A stretch of DNA of 64,000 nt from NCBI GenBank assembly GCA_034440635.1, contig JAOTON010000897.1:1860001-1924000 (forward strand), written 5' to 3'. Positions within the stretch are counted from its first letter, which is position 1. Each line of letters begins with the position of its first letter. The position numbers and the translations under genes are program-made. Below are positions 57,036 to 64,000 of the stretch, in pieces. The DNA is from Lepas anatifera (lineage: Eukaryota; Arthropoda; Thecostraca; Lepadidae). The notes under the pieces are model-generated. The model searched no databases and was not told the DNA's origin. It saw only the letters and a program-made list of their open reading frames with translations.

Positions 57036-57491
57036 TTTTGTTAGAGACTATCGCAAATGCTATGCCAAGCTTGCACCGTGTGATGTCAGTCTAGAGGCCA
57101 GTTCATGAAAACTCAATCCTCCCCAGTTAAAGCAATGGTTGCCGTTCGTTGAGGGGAGACGACTGCGTGATTTTAGTCAAGCGAGGGCACAGTTTTATGC
57201 TCCCGAGAAGTAGGCTCTACAAAGGTTCTCAAGCTGGAAATTTAAAAATTCTCTGTGGACGGAATTAAGCTCATTTAGTTGGAAGCAATTGTCCCATAAT
57301 AAATAATCGCCGCCATCGACGAAACAGTGATAGAGCCAGTGAACCGTCACCCTTGACAAGAAAATTTCCCATCTAAAAACAAAACCTCGTCAGGTTCAGG
57401 CTTCTTGAGACCTTCGCAAAATGCTGCCCACACAATGCCCGATTTTCCTATTGTTTCTTAAATCGCGATGTTTAATGAAAATTGGGGGCCT
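57036..57491. other. No gene seen
   Basis: Stops occur in all frames; no repeat end, exon or RNA gene was recognised. Confidence 0.4.
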
Positions 57492-57499
57492 GCCCCCAC

Positions 57500-57766
57500 C
57501 ATAGGGGGATCCAGGATCACCGATAGGGTCACCTTGCCGGGGGTGGGACGTCATCCGTAAAAATTGGGTGCCACTTTTGGCCGGTAAAAGCTTTCAGGTG
57601 GGTGCCAAATCCTATGGCGGGGTGCCGATTTTCGCATCCTGGGGAGGGGTGGAAGTGACATTTCAGGAAGTGCCATCGACCGTTTAGAGGAATGCTGTGA
57701 TCATTTTAGGGACGCCGAGGGTCAATGAGGGGGACCTGCATTCCTTTACCCTTGGATCCACCTATG
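57500..57766. mobile_element. hAT-type MITE, family B, 267 bp
   Basis: Ends CATAGGGGGATCCAGGAT and CCTTGGATCCACCTATG. Flanks GCCCCCAC and GCTCCAAC match at 6 of 8. The interior parallels 37074-37323 block by block with many substitutions. Confidence 0.7.
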
Positions 57767-57774
57767 GCTCCAAC

Positions 57775-58254
57775 TGTCCCCTCTTCTGACGAGTATCTGA
57801 AAAAATTATTTTAATGAAACCTCCAAACAGAGTTGTATCACTGTATCAGCCGTTTTACCAGAATCCTGTCTAAATAAACATGCAGGTGAGGGGAGCCCGG
57901 CAGCCAATGACAGCTTACATGTTTCGCAACCCAAGCACAAGGACGGATATAGGAGGGAAAATTCGTGTGCTTCCCCGCAGCAAAATATATTCCGATGGTT
58001 TGCCCCATCTGTGCCCATCTTATTGGATATTGCTCCCCCTCAAAAAGCAACTCGTGGTTCTGCCACTGCATTGCTTGGTTTCTACCACTGACCGGGGCCC
58101 CAGGTCAGTGACGCCAGTTGTCCAGCACACAGCAACACAGTGGGAGCAATTGTAATACGAGTGCCCCTCAGACACGACAAGATTTGTGAGAGGGATGAAT
58201 GAGCTGGCACAATGCCAACCGCCCATTCATCTGTGAGGTCACGTGGTCCAGGTA
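57775..58254. other. No confirmed gene
   Basis: A minus-strand frame at 57838-58071 is protein-like in composition (for example RWAQMGQTIGIYFAAGKH), but no start context, splice site or family was recognised. Confidence 0.3.
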
Positions 58255-58520
58255 TGGGCGAGAGGGTCAGGGATTATCAGAGGCGGTGGCAAGTCAGCCG
58301 AAGACTACCCCGTCAGAAAGCAGCAAAATCAGTAATTGTGTAATATTTTCTCACCCAGATGTCAGATTAGTAAATAATGGTGACCACTGGAAAGCTCTTA
58401 AAAAATACACATGATGCACCCGTTTCTAAACCTATAGGCACCATAGGATGCAAGATATCCATCCTAAACCGGTCGAGCCTAGTTATGGCAATTTCAATTG
58501 CGGGGGACTGTACAGGCTGG
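58255..58520 (+). repeat. Inverted repeat arm 2 (partner at 50698-50960)
   Basis: About 260 bp that match 50698-50960 in reverse complement, continuing directly into the Penelope-like tail repeats at GTACAGGCTGGG. Confidence 0.8.
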
Positions 58521-59480
58521 GAAAAAAGTGTTTATTAATGATTGATCAGATTAACTAGCTCAAAGAGATGTTTTGATTTTAGGGGTACGTACTGGGGTTG
58601 GGTTTTCTTTAAATATGCAACTAATTATTGATAATACTTTTCTGCAGCTAGACGTATAACCATTCGACACCTAACGTTGGGCTAGAGGTACAGGCTGAGG
58701 AAAAGTATTTACCAATGATTGTTCACATTAACTAGCTATAAAAGTTGCATTTGTTTAAGAGGTACATACTAAGGGCAAGGGTTGTTGAATAAGTATAATG
58801 TAAAATTTATAATGTTTTTTTTACAGCCACACGTATACTCTTTCGACGCTTAACGTTGGGCCAGAGGAGCAGGCTCTGGAAAATGGGTTTATCAATTACA
58901 AAAGAAAGGTTGACCTTGACTACTAGGTACAATCTTAACTAAATAATTCGAGGGAGGCTTTTATTGTAAAAATATAGCATCATCTTAAAGGGGAAAGTAT
59001 GCAGTCTTTACACCGATCTAGTATCACGTCTACTAGTGCTTAATAGGTAGTTTTTGGTTAGCATTTTAGCTGCAGTCGACGGAAAAATAGTAAATAAGAA
59101 GAACAGAAATATTGAAATAACCGATTAAGGTACTTCAGCGAGTTTTTCACTGTTAATCAAAAGCTAGTGTTTGGCTGGAATAATAGAAAAGACTGTCACA
59201 AATACTGCTCCAGGTTTGTCGTATTGTCGGCATTACTTTTAGGTTAGAGGTACCAATATGGTTGTTGTCACGACATCCAATCTTATTTTTAACGATTCAT
59301 TCTAAAAGGCATTTTTGTGTGAAGCTCAATTCGAGGTCTGGCTATACTAGGACTGAGAATTATTGATATTTACTCCACGATTCTGATGAAGGGCTGTGTC
59401 CGAATATATAATCTTCAGTGTTTTTTACATTTCCGGATTCGAGGGGAGAGGCCAGGGTTGTTTTACTTCGGTAATTGAAC
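58510..59480 (+). repeat. Penelope-like element 3' tail, second copy
   Basis: Subrepeats of about 176 bp share GCTAGACGTATAACC-type and CTAACGTTGGGCTAGAGG / TTAACGTTGGGCCAGAGG motifs with 50510-50700. Further on, TTCTGATGAAGGGCTGTGTC near 59380 resembles the short conserved segment often found after the coding region of such elements, and CCGGATTCGAGGGGAGAGGC near 59434 has a relative at about 40457. No open reading frame remains. Confidence 0.45.
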
Positions 59481-60384
59481 TACGGTGCAACTATTGTTCT
59501 GCAATGGTAAAACTTGTAGAAACACAATTTTAAGCTTGCACCTTGTAATAAATTCTTTCTGTGCATTCTGACATCAACTGCATCAACTATCGTCGGCAAA
59601 CAACTTGGTGCACCGATTCGGCACTGTAAGGGGGCATCATTCCGGGGATCCACTCGGCGTATGACCTGGGAATTTCCGACAGTGCGCGGTGTGGGGGCGC
59701 AGGCAAGAGATCAGACCAGCCGCTCTCGCTGCCGTGGTGGGTGCGGATGCAGGACCGAATGGTAACGCAGCGGTGTGCAGGACGATTTCTACAACACAAT
59801 ACCAAACTATGACTTCTTGAAAAATACAGAAGCTAACCGGTGAATAACTTAATACTGTTGAATTATTTGCATTTCAAGGCGCACTACGCGAAACATTAAA
59901 TCCAAATAATACTCATGGTGGAACTTCAAGTTGAGAAGCCACCTCCTCTGTCTTCGTCACGTGTGAGCCCCAGCACACACGCGTGGTTTCAGTCGCCGCG
60001 TTGGTGCGGCAGCCATTCACCCGGGCGCCTGGCCCGAGAGTGAGAGGAGTTGGAACTGAGGAGGTGCAAAAACGTCGACGGCACAGCGGCGCACCGCACC
60101 GTGCCGCGTCGCAGACGACGGCGGCCCCGCCCACGAGACGGCGGCGCCGCCGCCCAGGGGTGGAAACAAACTGCCGAGCCACTGCAGGGCTGTGACAGAT
60201 TGAACTCAACGGCGAGGTGGCAGATATGAAGTTGCAGTTGACATTGCATTGGCAAAAGCGTGTAATGCGCCTGCAATATCCAGTGATTGTGATGCTTTAC
60301 TCATGGCATGTCTCTAGTTCGATCTCACATGGACGGGTAAAGTACGGCTGGGATAGAATCACCACCTCACTTTTTCTTTTAACT
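59481..60384. other. No gene; CpG-rich block 59980-60170
   Basis: The CpG-rich block has open frames on both strands (Arg/Ala/Pro-rich) without a domain. The frame at 59587-59805 on the minus strand is also unassigned. No splice-supported exon was found. Confidence 0.35.
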
Positions 60385-62140
60385 TCGAGCATATTTCTTA
60401 CAGTTTGTCTGAACTGAGTACGAGCAGATTTCTTACAGTTTGTCTGAACTGAGTACGAGCAGATTTCTTACAGTTTGTCTGAACTGAGTACGAGCAGATT
60501 TCTTACAGTTTGTCTGAACTGAGTACGAGCAGATTTCTTACAGTTTGTCTGAACTGAGTACGAGCATATTTCTTACAGTTTGTCTGAACTGAGTACGAGC
60601 AGATTTCTTACAGTTTGTCTGAACTGAGTACGAGCAGATTTCTTACAGTTTCTCTGAACTGAGTACGAGCATATTTCTTACAGTTTGTCTGAACTGAGTA
60701 CGAGCAGATTTCTTACAGTTTGTCTGAACTGAGTACGAGCAGATTTCTTACAGTTTGTCTGAACTGAGTACGAGCAGATTTCTTACAGTCTGTCTGAACT
60801 GAGTACGAGCAGATTTCTTACAGTTTGTCTGAACTGAGTACGAGCATATTTCTTACAGTTTGTCTGAACTGAGTACGAGCATATTTCTTACAGTTTGTCT
60901 GAACTGAGTACGAGCAGATTTCTTACAGTTTGTCTGAACTGAGTACGAGCAGATTTCTTACAGTTTCTCTGAACTGAGTACGACCAGATTTCTTACAGTT
61001 TGTCTGAACTGAGTACGACCAGATTTCTTACAGTTTGTCTGAACTGAGTACGAGCAGATTTCTTACAGTTTGTCTGAACTGAGTACGAGCAGATTTCTTA
61101 CAGTTTGTCTGAACTGAGTACGAGCAGATTTCTTACAGTTTGTCTGAACTGAGTACGAGCAGATTTCTTACAGTTTGTCTGAACTGAGTACGAGCAGATT
61201 TCTTACAGTTTGTCTGAACTGAGTACGAGCATATTTCTTACAGTTTGTCTGAACTGAGTACGAGCAGATTTCTTACAGTTTGTCTGAACTGAGTACGAGC
61301 AGATTTCTTACAGTTTCTCTGAACTGAGTACGAGCATATTTCTTACAGTTTGTCTGAACTGAGTACGAGCAGATTTCTTACAGTTTGTCTGAACTGAGTA
61401 CGAGCAGATTTCTTACAGTTTGTCTGAACTGAGTACGAGCAGATTTCTTACAGTCTGTCTGAACTGAGTACGAGCAGATTTCTTACAGTTTGTCTGAACT
61501 GAGTACGAGCATATTTCTTACAGTTTGTCTGAACTGAGTACGAGCATATTTCTTACAGTTTGTCTGAACTGAGTACGAGCAGATTTCTTACAGTTTGTCT
61601 GAACTGAGTACGAGCAGATTTCTTACAGTTTCTCTGAACTGAGTACGACCAGATTTCTTACAGTTTGTCTGAACTGAGTACGACCAGATTTCTTACAGTT
61701 TGTCTGAACTGAGTACGAGCAGATTTCTTACAGTTTGTCTGAACTGAGTACGAGCAGATTTCTTACAGTTTGTCTGAACTAAGTACGAGCAGATTTCTTA
61801 CAGTTTGTCTGAACTGAGTACGAGCATATTTCTTACAGTTTGTCTGAACTGAGTACGAGCATATTTCTTACAGTTTGTCTGAACTGAGTACGAGCAGATT
61901 TCTTACAGTTTGTCTGAACTGAGTACGAGCAGATTTCTTACAGTTTCTCTGAACTGAGTACGAGCATATTTCTTACAGTTTGTCTGAACTGAGTACGAGC
62001 AGATTTCTTACAGTTTGTCTGAACTGAGTACGAGCAGATTTCTTACAGTTTGTCTGAACTGAGTACGAGCAGATTTCTTACAGTTTGTCTGAACTGAGTA
62101 CGAGCAGATTTCTTACAGTTTGTGCGAACTGCGTACGTGC
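60385..62140. repeat. 35-bp minisatellite, about 50 units, with higher-order repeats
   Basis: Each unit holds TTTCTTACAGTTTGTCTGAA and ACTGAGTACGAGC. Units differ at a few positions (CAGATT or CATATT, GTCTG or CTCTG, GAGC or GACC). The pattern of variants recurs with an offset of 665 bp, exactly 19 units: the rare CAGTCTG variant occurs at about 60790 and 61455. The array ends with three degraded units near 62110-62165. Minus-strand frames are interrupted, so it is non-coding. It lies about 1 kb downstream of the myosin exon, inside its presumed first intron. Confidence 0.95.
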
Positions 62141-63156
62141 AGAATTCTTCCAATCTGTGTGAAGTGCGTACAACATACATTGACCACACTCTAACTCCTA
62201 GTGAGTTTCCAACGAAAACTTGGGCTAGCATTAACAAATGGGGTTCACTCCTCATCTCATACATCCATTAATTTCTAATAACGTCCGTGATTAAACAGCA
62301 TTCCGCCCGTGCAGATCCAGTCAGCCCCACTGAACACTGGACAGACTGGCGAGTGGCCGCTGGAAATCTGACCGGTCGCACCTGGGGATTAGGCTGGAGA
62401 CTGCAGCGCCGCGCCGTCGGGAGAGGTCACTAACACCACACGTCGTCGAACACACCACTCCCCGGGGAGGTACTCTCCCAAACAATGGCTGCAAAACACA
62501 TCCGCGTGTATACAGAACCCAGTGGAGCTGACTAGCTGCCCAACTCGATATTCGGGCAGCGATGGTGTATGCCGCAAAGTATTATCCCCAGTCGATTATG
62601 AATATTAAACTACGTTGTTTATTTTCCCAGGTGCTAGCTTTGACGGAGAGCCGGCGCAGTTGGCCAAAGACGTGGGTTGCGTCACGTGCCCCGGAGCCGC
62701 GGCCTGGTGACTCACCAGACGGCCACGGCCCATCGACACCACGCCGAGCTCAGGAAAGTGAACGCCAGGCCCTCCAACCCGTGGAACAGTGACCGGCCAC
62801 AACACAGACACCCAATAAGCATGTGCTTAGTGCGCGGATTTTTGGGGGTTTGATATCCCCGCACGCTCATTTTTAAGACTAAAGATCACTTAAAATCGGT
62901 TAGGGCGTGTCCAATGTCGACTACGTCACCTCTCAACGCCATTATTTTCCAGTGGGTATTTCGCTACTTATCCACGCATCGTAAGCTTAAAACTTGGGGC
63001 GGGTGTACATAGCAACAATTCCAAAGGTGACCGGGATCTGGAAGTTATAAGAAACATATATGGCTTTGAGAAAATAAATGACTGCCGTTTCTTCACCATT
63101 CCTATCAGTACTGACATGTGCCCAAGCTTATCCACGTGCTGAGGCCAGCGCCTCAC
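62141..63156 (-). other. Presumed start of myosin intron 1; no further exon found
   Basis: Reading left from the donor at 63156, I find no second myosin exon (the expected P-loop GESGAGKTE region is absent). On the plus strand TTTTCCCAG at about 62630 looks like a 3' splice site and is followed by a short open stretch, but its translation is unlike any family I know. Confidence 0.4.
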
Positions 63157-63245
63157 CTGACTTGAAGGTTTTCCATAAAACTGTCGATGTTGATCTGGTC
63201 CAGCAGGACAAAGTCGCCAATTCCTGCTTCATCGTGGTGGGCCAT
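63157..63245 (-). CDS. First coding exon of a class I myosin (Myo1d-like)
   Basis: The minus strand encodes MAHHDEAGIGDFVLLDQINI followed by DSFMENLQVR, then the donor GTGAGG. This matches the start of the short-tailed class I myosins of the Myo1d type, whose motor begins with a DFVL.D..S...FM.NL..RF segment: actin-based motors that act at membranes and, in several animals, in left-right asymmetry. The start ATG at 63245 has a strong Kozak context (GCACCATGG). The exon is 89 nt, ending in phase 2 within the final Arg codon. The motor's P-loop and everything after it must lie in later exons to the left. The reading is complete and unbroken. The subtype (1d versus 1g/1h-like) is uncertain because only 30 residues are visible. 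Confidence 0.75.
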
Positions 63246-63450
63246 GGTGCTTCCCTACCCTAAACCACTCACTACCACACGCGTGCGCGCCGCCTCCCCC
63301 AGAACGCGCCAAACCCGACTGGAGAGCGTTTGAAACGGCCGGCGCGGCGCCCGGCTCAGTCGCCAGCCCCCGCCGGTTAGAGGTGTCAAAAGTCGCACAA
63401 CGCACCCGCCAGAACTCGTGCGAGACACTTGCACTATCCTATCACCTTTA
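63246..63450 (-). promoter_or_regulatory. CpG-rich 5' leader and probable promoter of the myosin gene
   Basis: Immediately upstream of the myosin ATG lies a CpG-rich stretch, for example GGCCGGCGCGGCGCCCGG around 63340. No TATA box is evident, which fits a CpG-type housekeeping promoter. The transcription start cannot be fixed from sequence. Confidence 0.4.
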
Positions 63451-64000
63451 AACAGACTGTGAGTTTTTTGCCTCACAGCAGCTGTGTGGCAAACACTATA
63501 ACACCATGTTTTGCACCTTGTATCCTCTCAGCTCAGCGAGATCCTCGGGAAACACTCCCGCGCGCCATGCCACACCTGCACGAGACTCCCTGGTAACGCG
63601 TAGCTGCGCCAATAAATAGGCAATGAACCCCCCACAAATAATGCAAACTTCATATTGTAGTCAGCGGCGGCAGAACGTGTTCGTCCAAGAAGGGGGACAC
63701 CTTCGATGGGGTCCACCTCACATCAGCGGGAAATGTCTTAGAGGATAGTTTAACGGAAAATTTCACAGAATCCATCACTACTATATCTTGCGGTCGAAAA
63801 GACGACATTTTCCCAAATTCACCTATCTCCATTTTAAAAAGGCGTACAGATTTACCATCCAGAGATATTCAACGATTGCTTCTGACAGGCAATGCCTAAT
63901 AAAAGGTGTTGAGCAGAATGCAGATTTCAAACTTTTTGGCTTCCTCCGTTTTAATTCATCTTAGAGGGGTAGATAAACACGCCGTGTACGGCTGGAACTT
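63451..64000. other. No gene seen
   Basis: The upstream flank of the myosin exon. Short frames only; no RNA gene or repeat end was recognised up to the window edge. Confidence 0.4.

Noticed and set aside
57838..58071. Minus-strand frame with protein-like composition
   Set aside because: No homology that I can name, an uncertain start and repeat-rich surroundings.
62631..62707. Plus-strand mini-exon after TTTTCCCAG
   Set aside because: Splice-like borders only; the 25-residue product resembles nothing and the strand is opposite to the myosin gene.

Overview
This is animal nuclear DNA, most likely from an invertebrate. The signs are spliced exons of conserved animal gene families, tRNA-derived SINEs, a non-LTR retrotransposon, a Penelope-like element, many hAT and piggyBac MITEs, and several very long minisatellites. 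The species cannot be named from sequence alone. A large invertebrate genome such as a lancelet, hemichordate or lophotrochozoan would fit, but that is inference. There are no bacterial-style operons, and most open frames are accidental or lie in period-3-compatible tandem repeats.

Only a few stretches look like host genes. At 19.80-20.05 kb (+) lies the terminal exon of a ubiquitin-specific protease (peptidase C19), with the catalytic His box and the Asn/Asp box. At 63.16-63.25 kb (-) lies the first coding exon of a class I myosin (Myo1d-like), with a good Kozak start, a GT donor and a CpG-rich upstream flank. Its remaining exons should lie to the left but none was recognised, so much of the window may be its first intron. 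Two weaker candidates are a 107-residue secreted-peptide-like ORF at 28.84-29.16 kb (-) and an unassigned exon-like ORF at 14.31-14.64 kb (-).

Repeats dominate the rest. Large minisatellites are a 37-bp array (7.38-9.61 kb), a 45-bp array with an E-box in almost every unit just upstream of the protease exon (17.47-19.72 kb), a compound array (33.35-34.69 kb), a GC-rich 48-bp array (21.1-21.4 kb), a 29-bp array (39.5-39.7 kb) and a 35-bp array with higher-order structure inside the presumed myosin intron (60.38-62.14 kb). Two (GT)n blocks lie at 44.5 and 45.2 kb.

Transposons include at least 12 short hAT-type MITEs, most with recognisable 8-bp target duplications; a TTAA-flanked piggyBac-like MITE family rich in AGGTCA half-sites, with one copy inserted head-on into another (51.29-53.26 kb); a decayed CR1/Jockey-like LINE split by another piggyBac-like element (41.9-44.3 kb); a GIY-YIG endonuclease fragment of a Penelope-like element (50.0-50.4 kb); tandem 305-bp inverted-repeat elements (25.77-26.38 kb); and four SINEs sharing one tail.
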